Shown here one piece after another: positions 1 through 9,605 of a stretch of 64,000 nt of DNA. The notes under the pieces were generated by a model. It did not search any database and had not been told where the DNA came from. It saw nothing but the letters and a program-made list of their open reading frames with translations. The stretch comes from Proteocatella sphenisci DSM 23131 (GTDB lineage Bacteria > Bacillota > Clostridia > Peptostreptococcales > Filifactoraceae). A program made the position numbers and the translations under genes. The stretch spans positions 49,853 to 113,852 of the forward strand of contig NZ_AUID01000008.1 of NCBI RefSeq assembly GCF_000423525.1. Direction: 5' to 3'. The number at the start of each line of letters is the position of its first letter. Within the stretch, counting starts at the first letter, position 1.

Positions 1-426
1 CTTCAAATTGGTTATAAGAAAGCGCAGGGAGAAGGGATTGAGCTCGAACTCCTACTCCAGGATATAGAAAATTATGATGTACTCATCAATAACTATGATC
101 TTATACTATCTATAGTCAACAAGCTCAATGCAGCAGGAGCAGAAGGGATTGCTATAAATGACGAAAGGATTGTTACGGCTACAGACTTCAGATATGAAGA
201 AGGAACTCTTCATGTAAATTCCAATCCCATAAAGTCGCCATTTGTTTTCAGAGCAATCGGTAATCCGGATACTCTTGAGGCGTCACTTAATATAAGATAT
301 GGTATATTATGGGAATTGAAACACAATTTTGGTATAAACAGCAGAATAGAAAAAAAGAAAACAGTTGTACTTCCCATGTATGTAAAAGAGATAGTATACA
401 AATTTGCAGAAGTGGTAGAAGATTAG
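1..426 (+). CDS. DUF881 family protein, C-terminal part (cut by window edge)
   Basis: An open frame runs in frame 1 from the first base to a TAG at 424-426 and gives 141 residues with no start in view. It resembles the protein encoded just downstream: both share a stretch around 'AGAEGIAINDERI' / 'AEAISINGQRY' and a later 'FRAIGNPDTLEASL' / 'IKAIGDTVNLEAAI' block, the pattern of the DUF881 family. In Firmicutes DUF881 proteins are membrane-anchored extracytoplasmic proteins usually found in pairs around the small basic protein near ftsZ. Seven bases separate it from the next gene, so the two are probably cotranscribed. Function is not established. Confidence 0.85.
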   Translation, partial: LQIGYKKAQGEGIELELLLQDIENYDVLINNYDLILSIVNKLNAAGAEGIAINDERIVTATDFRYEEGTLHVNSNPIKSPFVFRAIGNPDTLEASLNIRYGILWELKHNFGINSRIEKKKTVVLPMYVKEIVYKFAEVVED

Positions 427-433
427 GAGAAAA

Positions 434-1165
434 ATGAAACCTGAAATAAGCAAGCGAATAAACATTTTACTTTTGGTTACATTTGTATTTGGTATAGCGC
501 TTTCAATGCAGATTAAAAATCTCTCAGATAAAACCTCACTTATTAATGTAGAAGGTGTAAATGAAATGGAGATGCAACTGAAAATTGAAAATGCAGAAAT
601 AAGCAAACTTGAAGAATATCTAAGCAGAAAGACAAGTGAACTTGAAGATTATAGTGAAATAACAGACTCGCCAGACTTGACTTCTGTAATGGAATCGAAG
701 ATATCATACTACAAAGGGGTCAATGCGGAAAATGATCTTCTTGGAAGTGGTGTAATAATAGAGATAAGAGACAGTGATAAGATAGTTAAGCCGGGTGAAA
801 ATCCAAATGATTTTCTTGTCCATGACCAAGATTTATTAAGAATAATAAATGATATAAAAATTTCGGGGGCCGAGGCTATATCCATAAACGGACAGAGATA
901 CATGAGCTTTTCAGAAATAAAATGCAGCGGGCCAACAGTTACAATAAATGGAAAGACTTATGGCCAACCCTTTGTTATAAAAGCTATAGGAGATACTGTT
1001 AATCTTGAGGCTGCAATAAAATCCATCGATTCTTACAGCTACATGCTCAACAGCATATATGGAATAAAGATAAAAGTCAGTACTTCTGAAGAAGTATTAA
1101 TTAAAAGGTATGGGACAATCAAACAATATAATTATCTTGAAAAATTTGTGGAGGATACTGAATGA
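434..1165 (+). CDS. DUF881 family protein
   Basis: 243 residues. One N-terminal membrane segment (about residues 10-25, 'ILLLVTFVFGIALSM') is followed by a short coiled-coil-prone stretch (about 45-80) and then the globular DUF881 domain with 'GSGVIIEIRDSD' and 'AEAISINGQRY'. The ATG follows AGGAGAAAA. It overlaps the next gene (sbp) by four bases (ATGA), which indicates translational coupling. Placement next to sbp and ftsZ is the common Clostridia and Bacilli arrangement and suggests a role in envelope or division biology, but the biochemical role is unknown. Confidence 0.9.
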   Translation: MKPEISKRINILLLVTFVFGIALSMQIKNLSDKTSLINVEGVNEMEMQLKIENAEISKLEEYLSRKTSELEDYSEITDSPDLTSVMESKISYYKGVNAENDLLGSGVIIEIRDSDKIVKPGENPNDFLVHDQDLLRIINDIKISGAEAISINGQRYMSFSEIKCSGPTVTINGKTYGQPFVIKAIGDTVNLEAAIKSIDSYSYMLNSIYGIKIKVSTSEEVLIKRYGTIKQYNYLEKFVEDTE

Positions 1166-1488
1166 TTTGGGCTATTTTGGGTTTAAGTCTGGGAGTTATA
1201 GTAGGCGGATATGTACCATTCACATATCCATCTAGTTATTCTCTTTATATATCGATAGCTTTGCTTGCCGCATTTGACTCTGTATGTGGGGCAATAAGAG
1301 CAAGTATGGAAAATAAATACGACAATACTCTTTTTATAAGTGGTTTCTTTACCAACGCAATACTTGCCGCCATGATTTCTTATATAGGAGACAAACTTGG
1401 GGTGCCATTTTATTATGCACCAATAATTGTTTTTGGTGGAAGACTTTTTGATAATCTTGCAATTATAAGAAGACATATTTTTAAATAG
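1162..1488 (+). CDS. sbp: Small basic protein Sbp (DUF1290), membrane protein
   Basis: 108 residues, strongly hydrophobic, with about three membrane helices and a basic C terminus ending 'RRHIFK'. The internal 'LLAAFDSVCGAIRASMENK' and 'VFGGRLFDNLAIIRRH' are typical of the DUF1290/Sbp family, which is encoded next to ftsZ in many Firmicutes. The start overlaps the stop of the DUF881 gene (ATGA). Function unknown; the conserved location implies involvement with the division or cell-envelope machinery. Confidence 0.9.
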   Translation: MIWAILGLSLGVIVGGYVPFTYPSSYSLYISIALLAAFDSVCGAIRASMENKYDNTLFISGFFTNAILAAMISYIGDKLGVPFYYAPIIVFGGRLFDNLAIIRRHIFK

Positions 1489-1496
1489 ATTTTTTA

Positions 1497-1541
1497 AATT
1501 TTATTTCAGTAATAATTATTAAACATTACTGAAATAAAATT
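1497..1541. terminator. Perfect 17-bp inverted repeat between sbp and ftsZ
   Basis: Arms at 1497-1513 and 1525-1541 are exact reverse complements with an 11-nt loop. The stem is very AT-rich and there is no clean T-run after it on either strand, so it may be a weak terminator or a processing hairpin separating the DUF881-sbp transcript from ftsZ. Confidence 0.5.
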
Positions 1542-1551
1542 GTGAAATTAC

Positions 1552-1592
1552 TTGACATCAGTGCATGTTATTGGATAAACTGTAACTATAAT
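1552..1592 (+). promoter_or_regulatory. Candidate ftsZ promoter region
   Basis: TTGACA at 1552-1557 is followed 16 nt later by GATAAA (1574-1579); a perfect TATAAT lies further on at 1587-1592 but without a good -35 at standard spacing. One or both could drive ftsZ. Assigned from consensus only. Confidence 0.35.
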
Positions 1593-1674
1593 TATACAAT
1601 GCGTGATAAAGTAAACGTATTGTATACCGAGAAATAAGAAAAAGTCTAGTAGAAAGTGGCGGAGGTAAGGATCA

Positions 1675-2802
1675 ATGTTCGATATAGATATGAATGACAG
1701 TCTGCTCAGCAGAGAAGTAATAAAAGTAATAGGAGTAGGGGGCGGCGGGGGAAACGCAGTAAATAGAATGATTCAAGCCGGAATTGCAGGGGTTGAGTAC
1801 ATAGTGATGAATACTGACGCTCAGGCACTTAGACAGTCAGAGGCACCTATAAAGATACAACTTGGGGAAAAGACGACCAGAGGACTTGGTGCAGGGGCCA
1901 ACCCAGAGGTAGGCGCAAAGTCTGCAGAAGAAAGTGAAGAAGACATAAAAAAATGCATAGAGGGAAGCGATATGATATTTATTACTGCCGGAATGGGCGG
2001 TGGAACGGGTACTGGAGCAGCGCCTATAGTGTCAAGAATAGCGAAATCTATGAATATACTCACTGTAGGAATTGTAACAAAACCATTTTTTTATGAAGGT
2101 AAAATGAAAGCAAAAAAAGCTGAAGCGGGAATAGCAGAAATGCAAAAGTATGTGGACACACTTATTATAATACCAAATGAGAAGATTCTTGAAATAACAG
2201 ACAAGAATACCAGACTTGATGATGCATTTGAAATGGCAAACCAGGTTCTTAAACAAGGAGTAAAAGGAATAACAGATATAATAAAAGTTCCAGGTATGAT
2301 AAACGTGGACTTTGCTGACGTAAGAACAACTATGTCAAATAAAGGCATAGCACATATGGGAATAGGAAATGCGCAGGGAGAAAATAGAGCTTTGGTGGCA
2401 GCAGAAGAAGCGATAATGAGTCCTCTTTTGGAAACTACCGTAGAAGGAGCATCTGCCGTACTTATAAATATATCAGCATCAAGAGAATCGTTTACCATCA
2501 GCGAATTTAATGAAGTTTCAAGATTTGTTAACGAAAGTGTTAACAGCGAAGAATCTGAAGTTATAATAGGAACATCACTCAACGACGACCTTGGGGACAT
2601 TTTGAGCATAACTGTTATTGCAACTGGTTTTTCAGAAGAAGCACCAGCAAAAACTCCTGTTGTAAAAAAAGAAGAAAAGATAGAAAAAATCGAAAAAATT
2701 GAAAAAAACAGCCAGGAAAAAATTCATGTAATAGAAGAAAATGTGGATGAAGAAAATGAACCGTTTTTCGTTATTCCAAAATGGTTAGAGAAGAAAAAAT
2801 AA
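1675..2802 (+). CDS. ftsZ: Cell division protein FtsZ
   Basis: 375 residues, normal length. Tubulin-like GTPase that polymerises into the Z ring at midcell. Seen: the N-terminal '[13 protein letters not shown]' nucleotide-binding segment, the tubulin signature '[10 protein letters not shown]', the T7 loop region 'NVDFADVR', then an acidic/lysine-rich linker (about 325-360, repeated KIEKIEK) and a C-terminal peptide '[12 protein letters not shown]' of the kind that binds FtsA, SepF and other partners. The ATG at 1675 has GGCGGAGGT about 10 bases upstream. A strong terminator follows directly, so ftsZ appears to be transcribed alone; ftsA is not in view. Confidence 0.98.
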   Translation: MFDIDMNDSLLSREVIKVIGVGGGGGNAVNRMIQAGIAGVEYIVMNTDAQALRQSEAPIKIQLGEKTTRGLGAGANPEVGAKSAEESEEDIKKCIEGSDMIFITAGMGGGTGTGAAPIVSRIAKSMNILTVGIVTKPFFYEGKMKAKKAEAGIAEMQKYVDTLIIIPNEKILEITDKNTRLDDAFEMANQVLKQGVKGITDIIKVPGMINVDFADVRTTMSNKGIAHMGIGNAQGENRALVAAEEAIMSPLLETTVEGASAVLINISASRESFTISEFNEVSRFVNESVNSEESEVIIGTSLNDDLGDILSITVIATGFSEEAPAKTPVVKKEEKIEKIEKIEKNSQEKIHVIEENVDEENEPFFVIPKWLEKKK

Positions 2803-2827
2803 AAGAGAATATATATTCTCTTTTTTT
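2803..2827 (+). terminator. Rho-independent terminator of ftsZ
   Basis: AAAGAGAATA / TATTCTCTTT stem immediately after the ftsZ stop codon, followed by a run of T. Confidence 0.85.
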
Positions 2828-2851
2828 GTAAATAGAAGGGAATAGATAATT

Positions 2852-3307
2852 ATGAAGTGTCAGTATTGTGGAGAAATGTCATCAAAAGTAGTCGACTCAA
2901 GGCTCGCTGAAGAGGGAAATAGTATAAGACGAAGACGTGAGTGTGAAAATTGCAAAAAAAGATTTACCACATATGAGCGTATAGAACGAATAAATATAAT
3001 GGTAATAAAAAAAGATAAAACTAGAGAATATTTTGATAGAGAAAAAATATTAAAAGGGATATTGAGATCATGTGAAAAAAGAGAAATATCTCTTTCTCAG
3101 ATGGAAAATGTAGTAGATTCAATAGAAAAAGATATTTTAAACTCTATGAAGAGAGAAATTACCAGTATTGAGATAGGTGAACTTGTTATGAAATATCTTA
3201 AAAATCTTGACGAAGTCAGTTATGTAAGATTTGCTTCAGTTTACAGAGAATTCAAAGACCTTGAAAGTTTTATGAATGAACTCAAACAGATAATGTCAGA
3301 AAAATAG
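2852..3307 (+). CDS. nrdR: Transcriptional repressor NrdR
   Basis: 151 residues, full length. NrdR senses ATP/dATP through an ATP-cone and represses ribonucleotide reductase genes. Seen: N-terminal zinc ribbon with Cys3/Cys6 and Cys31/Cys34 ('MKCQYC', 'CENCKKRF'), the '[17 protein letters not shown]' segment diagnostic for the family, then an ATP-cone domain from about residue 49 ('[15 protein letters not shown]'). Eight bases separate it from the downstream response regulator, so it may share a transcript with the two-component system. Confidence 0.97.
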   Translation: MKCQYCGEMSSKVVDSRLAEEGNSIRRRRECENCKKRFTTYERIERINIMVIKKDKTREYFDREKILKGILRSCEKREISLSQMENVVDSIEKDILNSMKREITSIEIGELVMKYLKNLDEVSYVRFASVYREFKDLESFMNELKQIMSEK

Positions 3308-3314
3308 GGAAAAT

Positions 3315-4013
3315 ATGAACGAGAAAATACTTATAATCGATGATGAAGAAAACATTGTAGAACTGATAAAATTCAATTTAGAATTAAATGGATATCAGAC
3401 TCAGTGTGCATATGACGGTAAAACTGGTATTTCAAAAATCAAAACATGGAACCCTGATCTGGTGCTTCTTGACATCATGCTTCCAGGAATAGATGGAATA
3501 ACTATAATTCAGCTAGTAAGGTCGGATGAAAAATTAAAACATATACCAATAATAATGATGACTGCAAAGTCACAGGACTCAGATAAATTCATAGGATTTG
3601 AAAGCGGAGCAGATGATTATGTTACCAAACCTTTTATAGTAAAAGAACTGGTATACAGAATCAAGGCAGTTCTCAAAAGATCTGTTTCAAATTCGACATC
3701 AGGGATGGGAAAAAAAGAAATAATTGAAATAAATAATCTGACAATAGATTTTTCCAATTATCAAATTCTGAAAAATCAAAAAAAACTGGAATTAACATTG
3801 AAAGAATATGAACTTATAAAATATCTTGCAGAGAATGCAGATATGGTTCTTACAAGAGATGATATTCTTGATAAAGTGTGGGGATATGACTTTTTTGGAG
3901 AAAGCAGAACCTTGGATGTCCATATAAGGAATATTCGCAAAAAAATCGGTGATGAGAATCAAGGCATAATCGAAACTGTGAGAGGGATTGGTTATAAATT
4001 CAATAAAAATTAA
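3315..4013 (+). CDS. OmpR/PhoB-family response regulator
   Basis: 232 residues. Receiver domain with the acidic pair D10/E11, phosphoacceptor Asp53 ('LLDIMLPG'), Thr83 and Lys105 ('VTKPF'); C-terminal winged helix with 'GESRTLDVHIRNIRKKIG' and the final 'RGIGYKF' hairpin. Immediate partner is the PAS-containing kinase downstream. The pair resembles PhoP/PhoR of Firmicutes, but no pst or phosphatase gene is nearby to confirm phosphate control, so no symbol is assigned. Confidence 0.93.
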   Translation: MNEKILIIDDEENIVELIKFNLELNGYQTQCAYDGKTGISKIKTWNPDLVLLDIMLPGIDGITIIQLVRSDEKLKHIPIIMMTAKSQDSDKFIGFESGADDYVTKPFIVKELVYRIKAVLKRSVSNSTSGMGKKEIIEINNLTIDFSNYQILKNQKKLELTLKEYELIKYLAENADMVLTRDDILDKVWGYDFFGESRTLDVHIRNIRKKIGDENQGIIETVRGIGYKFNKN

Positions 4014-4045
4014 ATTATAATTAATTTTAAAAATCGGGAGATATC

Positions 4046-5305
4046 ATGGATTACTATATTTATATAACTGCTCTTATAGTTATTGTCCTTCTTGTCAGGT
4101 ATATAAATTACACAGACAAATATATTAAACAGCTCATGAATATTGCAAAAAAAATAAAAAATAGTAATTTCAACATAAGGTTGGAAAAACCTGAAAGTGG
4201 AAAATATTCACTTATAGGTGAGGTTATGGTAGAACTTGTAAAAATGTTGCAAGTAGAAATATTAAAAAACAATGAAAATACATCAAATATTGAAGCTGTA
4301 CTATCAACTGTGCCCAATGGACTAATTGCTTTAGACACCCAGGAAAATGTAATCTTCATAAACGAAAGAGCAATAAAAATATGTTCCATATCAGGGAACC
4401 CTCAAGGGAAAAAACTTGTCAGTTACTTAAAAAATACTGAAATATTAGGAATAATAAAATCACTGATGTATAATTATAAAGAACCAATAAGATATGCTGA
4501 TTCAAAAAAACATTATGAATTTAATATGGAAAATATAATGGGTTTATCAGGGGAAACCATAATTGGTAAACTTATTAATATAAGTGATCTCACCAAAATA
4601 ATAGATACGGAAAATTTAAGGCGTGATTTTGTAAGCAATGTGACACATGAGTTAAAAACCCCTCTGACTTCAATAAGCGGATTCGTAGAAACCTTGAAAT
4701 CAAATGAAGATATACCAAGAGAAACTCAGCAAAAATTTCTTGATATAATTGAAGCAGAAACAAACAGGCTAAATGAGCTGATAGAAGATATACTAACTCT
4801 TTCATTTATTGAACAAAATCGTGAAATAGAAATCGAGAGAATAAATCTGGTAAAGCTGATAGAAGATATAATCTTCAATCTTGAAAACATAGCCAAACTA
4901 AAAAATATAAAATTAGAACTTATTACAAAAAATAATAATATATTCATAAACTCAAGCAAATATTGCCTTACAAGGATATTTATAAATATAATAGATAACA
5001 GTATAAACTATTCATACGAAGGCCAGAAAGTGAAAATAAAACTTGAGCCTTGTGAGGATAATATAAGAGTAAGTGTCATAGATTGCGGGAGAGGCATCTC
5101 AGAAGAAGATCTTCCCAGAGTTTTTGAAAGATTCTATAGAGCAGATAAATCCAGGACCAGAAAAGAAAAAGGAACCGGACTTGGCCTTTCAATTGTAAAA
5201 CACCTTGTAAAATCAGCAGGAGGAGAAATAAGCATTCAGAGCAAACTGGGAAGAGGAACGACAGTTAAAGTCATATTGCCGCTTACATGTGATAAAGGAG
5301 AATAA
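4046..5305 (+). CDS. PhoR/PnpS-like sensor histidine kinase
   Basis: 419 residues. One N-terminal membrane helix (about 3-18), a HAMP-like linker, a PAS-like domain (about 80-175), HisKA with the phosphoacceptor in 'NVTHELKTPL', and HATPase_c with the N box 'NIIDNSINYS', G1 'DCGRGISEEDLPRVFERF' and G2 'GTGLGLSIVKHL'. There is no second membrane helix and no extracytoplasmic sensing domain, so the signal is likely read through the PAS domain or at the membrane. Phosphorylates the regulator encoded just upstream. Confidence 0.93.
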   Translation: MDYYIYITALIVIVLLVRYINYTDKYIKQLMNIAKKIKNSNFNIRLEKPESGKYSLIGEVMVELVKMLQVEILKNNENTSNIEAVLSTVPNGLIALDTQENVIFINERAIKICSISGNPQGKKLVSYLKNTEILGIIKSLMYNYKEPIRYADSKKHYEFNMENIMGLSGETIIGKLINISDLTKIIDTENLRRDFVSNVTHELKTPLTSISGFVETLKSNEDIPRETQQKFLDIIEAETNRLNELIEDILTLSFIEQNREIEIERINLVKLIEDIIFNLENIAKLKNIKLELITKNNNIFINSSKYCLTRIFINIIDNSINYSYEGQKVKIKLEPCEDNIRVSVIDCGRGISEEDLPRVFERFYRADKSRTRKEKGTGLGLSIVKHLVKSAGGEISIQSKLGRGTTVKVILPLTCDKGE

Positions 5306-5306
5306 T

Positions 5307-7064
5307 ATGAAAATTTTTTCTACAAAAGTGAACTCAAATGTTGAATCAATCAGGAAAAAGTCATCTGAGAGAGAATTCTATAAACATATGGAAAAATCGC
5401 TTAATGGAAAGGGCTTTACTAAAATAGTGCCATTTAGTGGTATTTATTTTGATCTTCTTTATGTACAAGATACTATGGCAGGTTTGTTCAAATTCATGGA
5501 TACTACAGAAGATACCTTTTCTATTCTGGATGAAGAAATACTTGAGGTAATGGAAGAAGAATATCATGAAGTCAAGAAAAAAATTGAAAATTTAATGCCT
5601 GGATCAGCTGTGAGTTACAACTTTGTAATGCCATATGTAAATCTAAGAGAAAAAAATATGGACAGGGATTTTATAATAGATAATGCCAAATTTGAGGAAC
5701 TTATAAACTCAGACGGACATTTAAATAATTATTTGTCTTTAAACAAAGATTTTGATACAGATGAAATACTGTACAACCTTGCAAAAGAGTATTTTGTGGT
5801 CAAAGGTAATCCAAATAAGCTGATGGATAATCCTCTTGTTCAAAAAACGATAAAATACAAAAATCTGGAACTTACCGCTACTTCCATGGATGATTCACAA
5901 ATTGAAAATATAAACAGTTTCAGATATGGGTCAACAATGATGATTGGATCTTCAGGTACAGGTAAAACCAAAGCTATGGTTGCAAAAATTATAAAAATTG
6001 CAAGACTTTACCCTAAAGACAGCTTCATATACATCACCTTTGACAAGCAACTTTCAAACGATATAGGGTCTCAGATAAGGACCCTGCACCCAGATTTGAA
6101 AAATATAAGAGTTATAAATTATCACCAGTTTATCCTGCTTCTGGGCAGAAAATATAATCTGAGACTTAATAATAAGAGTAAACAGAGCTTTAACAAAGAA
6201 TTTGAAAAGATATTCATAAAAGTAGCGCAGATATACAAAGATAAAAAATATTTCAAAGGAGTTTTTATTGATGAAGCGGAAAATTTTCAATTAAAAGACC
6301 TTGAATTTTTAAGAAACATCAGTTATAGTACAAGAAATTTCCTGTATGCGTCATATGACAAAGCCAAGCAGATGTCTCATCTTGAAGAAAAAATTATTTC
6401 TGCAGAAGAATATCCTTTTGAGAACATAATAACTTTTGGAAACAATTACAGAAACTCAATTCAAATTGGAAACTTTAATACCGCTTTTCAAAACAATATG
6501 GAAAAATTCAATCTATTAGAAATTGGAGATGCAAAAGATTATTTCATTCCGTTCCAGATTGAGACCAAGACAGTAGGAGAAGCTGAAGTAATTGAATATA
6601 AGGCAACATCAGAGATGATGGAGAGCATAGTCGACAATATCAGAAAACTTGTCGGACAAGGATACAGCTACTCAGATATGTGCATCGTATATCCATTTAA
6701 CCAAAAGGTACTAAAAGGCAATAAGCATGTTTACAGTAAACACATGGTAAAGACCTACCTTGAAGAACATGAAATCATATTTAGTTTCGCAGACGATGAA
6801 ACAAATAATATATACAAGGGAACTGGGATTACACTTTCGAACATATATAATGTAACAAATCTGGAGTATAAGATAGTATTTTTCTGTCATATAGACGTAC
6901 TCTATAATAGCTTTAACATTGAAAATAAAATTAATGCAAAAAAAATGATAAATATTATTTATACAGCGACATCAAGAGCGACTGAGAAACTCTACGTATA
7001 TCTCAAAGAGGACGAAACCAGACCAGGGCTTATAGATTTACTCAAAATATCAAGTATAGAGTGA
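5307..7064 (+). CDS. UvrD-like superfamily 1 P-loop protein of unknown role
   Basis: About 585 residues from the ATG at 5307, which follows AAAGGAGAATA; an upstream in-frame ATG at 5289 lacks such a site and lies inside the kinase gene. Seen: a roughly 200-residue N-terminal region without recognisable motifs, Walker A 'GSSGTGKTKAMV', Walker B 'GVFIDEAENFQ', an SF1 motif IV-like 'NNYRNSIQIGNF' and a motif VI-like 'YTATSRATEKLYVYL'. The set marks an SF1 helicase/translocase fold distantly like UvrD or HelD, but it is shorter than HelD and is not a canonical PcrA. It ends 13 bases before the pilus ATPase gene. Function not known. Confidence 0.75.
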   Translation: MKIFSTKVNSNVESIRKKSSEREFYKHMEKSLNGKGFTKIVPFSGIYFDLLYVQDTMAGLFKFMDTTEDTFSILDEEILEVMEEEYHEVKKKIENLMPGSAVSYNFVMPYVNLREKNMDRDFIIDNAKFEELINSDGHLNNYLSLNKDFDTDEILYNLAKEYFVVKGNPNKLMDNPLVQKTIKYKNLELTATSMDDSQIENINSFRYGSTMMIGSSGTGKTKAMVAKIIKIARLYPKDSFIYITFDKQLSNDIGSQIRTLHPDLKNIRVINYHQFILLLGRKYNLRLNNKSKQSFNKEFEKIFIKVAQIYKDKKYFKGVFIDEAENFQLKDLEFLRNISYSTRNFLYASYDKAKQMSHLEEKIISAEEYPFENIITFGNNYRNSIQIGNFNTAFQNNMEKFNLLEIGDAKDYFIPFQIETKTVGEAEVIEYKATSEMMESIVDNIRKLVGQGYSYSDMCIVYPFNQKVLKGNKHVYSKHMVKTYLEEHEIIFSFADDETNNIYKGTGITLSNIYNVTNLEYKIVFFCHIDVLYNSFNIENKINAKKMINIIYTATSRATEKLYVYLKEDETRPGLIDLLKISSIE

Positions 7065-7077
7065 AGAAGGTGACCTT

Positions 7078-8493
7078 ATGAGTATTAATTTTGAATATGG
7101 GATAAGCAAAATCTTGTGTGAAAAAAAAGCACGTGAATACAGGTGTATACCAATCTCAATAAATAGAGGGAAAATATCCATAGCAATATCAGAAGGTGTT
7201 GCTATGGATATTTTTACCCGCATTAATGAAATTTTTAACGAACTTGGTTTTGTTGATAAAGGATATGTATATTTAAGCGATAATGAAATTGAAAGACTCA
7301 TAAATACATATTATTCTATAGAACTTGATAACCCCCAAGTAGGAGCCCAGATAAATTCATTCAAAAAGCTGCGTGACATTGAGGGATTGTATGATTATAT
7401 AATTAAAAAATCAAATTTATTAAGTGCAAGTGATATACATATACTATACGAAAATGAATATTTTATAATAAGACTTAGAATAAGGGGCAAACTAAAGACC
7501 TTAACAATACTTGATAAAGATCTGGGAGAAAGTCTCATAAGAATAATAAAGGTCAGTTCCAATATTGAAATTTCAAGGATACGTTCACCAAAAGATGCAA
7601 GATTTAAATATACTCTTTTAAATCAGGAAATTGATATGAGAGTCTCGATTGTAAATACAATTGAAAATGAAAAAATATCTGTTAGAATCCTCAATCCGGA
7701 CAACGTTCCGGTTAATCTCAAAGACCTGGGTATCTCCTTTGAGGAAGAAGAGATTATAAGAAGAACATTGAGGCTTAACAGTGGTTTTGTTTTGGTATGC
7801 GGGCCAACTGGATCGGGCAAATCAACAACACTGAGGTGTCTTCTCAATGAGATAAATGATGGACTAAGACATATTATTTCTATAGAAGATCCAATAGAAT
7901 ATACAATGAGCGGAATAACCCAGATACAGATAGATGAAACCAAAGAAGGCTCTTTTAAAGAATCCTTGAAATCTATAGTCAGGCAAGATCCAGACGTTAT
8001 ATACATAGGAGAAATAAGAGATTATGAAAGTGCCGATATAGCTACAAAAGCCAGTCTTACTGGGCACCTTGTGTTTTCGACCTTACATACCAGATCTTCG
8101 GTTTCGGCAATAGAGAGAATAGTGAATTTAGGTATTGATTCAGCAAGCCTGGTATCATCAATAAATCTAATAATAAATCAAAGACTTGCCGGAGTCTTAT
8201 GTGATGAGTGTAAGCAAGAGAGGATATATGAAGGAGAAGACATAAAAGAATTAAATCTTACTAATGGACAAAAAATATGGGAACCTCTTGGATGTGAAAA
8301 ATGTAATTACAGTGGATATTATAAAAATGTACCAATCATGGATATAGTGGTTTTTACAGATACAACCAGAGAATGTATACTCAGAGGTGAAATACCAAAA
8401 ATCAAAAACCATAAGATAAAAGAAAAAATTGCGCTGATGTTGTCAAAAGGCGAAATAGAGCTTAAAGAAGCATTAAAATATTTATGGTATTGA
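7078..8493 (+). CDS. Type IV pilus / type II secretion assembly ATPase (PilB/GspE family)
   Basis: 471 residues. Hexameric cytoplasmic ATPase that powers pilus extension. Seen: Walker A 'GPTGSGKSTTLRCL', Asp box 'ISIEDPIEYTMSGITQIQID', Walker B 'DPDVIYIGEIRDYESADIA', His box 'TGHLVFSTLHTRSS', and the C-terminal tetracysteine zinc site (CDEC ... CEKC). The N-terminal domain is short compared with PilB. The gene starts the pilus cluster; PilC follows 30 bases downstream. No retraction ATPase (PilT) occurs in the window. Confidence 0.93.
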   Translation: MSINFEYGISKILCEKKAREYRCIPISINRGKISIAISEGVAMDIFTRINEIFNELGFVDKGYVYLSDNEIERLINTYYSIELDNPQVGAQINSFKKLRDIEGLYDYIIKKSNLLSASDIHILYENEYFIIRLRIRGKLKTLTILDKDLGESLIRIIKVSSNIEISRIRSPKDARFKYTLLNQEIDMRVSIVNTIENEKISVRILNPDNVPVNLKDLGISFEEEEIIRRTLRLNSGFVLVCGPTGSGKSTTLRCLLNEINDGLRHIISIEDPIEYTMSGITQIQIDETKEGSFKESLKSIVRQDPDVIYIGEIRDYESADIATKASLTGHLVFSTLHTRSSVSAIERIVNLGIDSASLVSSINLIINQRLAGVLCDECKQERIYEGEDIKELNLTNGQKIWEPLGCEKCNYSGYYKNVPIMDIVVFTDTTRECILRGEIPKIKNHKIKEKIALMLSKGEIELKEALKYLWY

Positions 8494-8523
8494 TTCAAAG
8501 AAAGGAGATGAAATTACACAGTT

Positions 8524-9558
8524 GTGAAAACTAAACTCAAACTCCATACAAAACGAGATTTTTACAATATGATCGGATTTTACTCAGAAAGTAAGCTGGA
8601 TATAATAACTTCTCTTAAGCTTATACAAGAAGATATTAAAAATCTCGATGTAGCGACCATGTTACAAAAACTGAAAAATGGAGAATCCCTGGTAAAGATC
8701 TTTACTGAGGCGGGACTCACAGATGAATTCATAAGAGCTACCCTTGAAATCGGAGAAAAAACCGAAAATTATAAAATGGCATACAAGACATCATACGGAT
8801 ACCTGGAAGAAAAAAGCAAATCAAGAAATGATCTTGGAAAACTGGTTTTTTATCCAATTCTTTTATTCCTTATGATGTTTTTTTTGCTTTTTTTTATATC
8901 TTCATTTGCCATACCGCAGATTTATAAAGTGTATACCAGTATGGATACAGAAATACCATTAGTGATGAACTGGATTATGAATATCAATGAATTTATATGG
9001 GATAATGCAACTATAGTTAAAATGATAGTTTTGACCCTACTCTTTGGAATACTCCTGTGGCCAGACAAAACCAAGGCTATAAGAATAATATACACAAGGT
9101 TGCTAAGGATAAAATGGATACGCATTATATATTCAACATATTATGTAAATGAAATATCATGGCAGCTGTATACCTTGATGGAAGCGGGTAAGGACATAGT
9201 AGAATCCCTTGTTATAATAAACAAAAGTATAAGCGACAAATATATGGGCATGGTTATAAAGGACATAATATGTGGACTTAAGAAAGGCGCAAAACTTAGC
9301 GATGCTCTGGCAAAAAGACCAGAGGTATTTGGTGCATCAGTGATAACATATGCAAAAACAGGAGAAGAATCAGGGCAGTTAATAGAAAATATAAAATATA
9401 TTCATAAATATACAAAAAGAAAAATTGAAAATTCTACTGATAATTTCAACAAGATGGTGCATCCAGTGGTAATGATAATCATAGGGATTTTTTTGTCAGG
9501 AATATTGGCGGTCTTGATGCCACTTCTTGACGTGAGCAGCATATACAGCGGAATGTAG
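8524..9558 (+). CDS. Type IV pilus inner-membrane platform protein (PilC/GspF family)
   Basis: 344 residues with the duplicated T2SSF domain: a first cytoplasmic helical domain (about 10-100), a membrane segment near 108-135, another near 160-180, the second helical domain with 'TLMEAGKDIVESLVIINKS' and a C-terminal membrane helix ('VMIIIGIFLSGILAVLMPL'). The start is a GTG whose nearest Shine-Dalgarno (8504-8507) is 16 bases upstream, longer than usual, so the exact start is uncertain. It couples the ATPase to pilin insertion. Confidence 0.9.
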   Translation: MKTKLKLHTKRDFYNMIGFYSESKLDIITSLKLIQEDIKNLDVATMLQKLKNGESLVKIFTEAGLTDEFIRATLEIGEKTENYKMAYKTSYGYLEEKSKSRNDLGKLVFYPILLFLMMFFLLFFISSFAIPQIYKVYTSMDTEIPLVMNWIMNINEFIWDNATIVKMIVLTLLFGILLWPDKTKAIRIIYTRLLRIKWIRIIYSTYYVNEISWQLYTLMEAGKDIVESLVIINKSISDKYMGMVIKDIICGLKKGAKLSDALAKRPEVFGASVITYAKTGEESGQLIENIKYIHKYTKRKIENSTDNFNKMVHPVVMIIIGIFLSGILAVLMPLLDVSSIYSGM

Positions 9559-9605
9559 AACCATTAAAACCGGTCATAAAGGTACAAAATGAGAGGGGGG
9601 AGATT

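Noticed and set aside
2091..2609. Minus-strand open frame of 172 codons inside ftsZ
   Set aside because: Antisense shadow; composition follows the ftsZ codon pattern.
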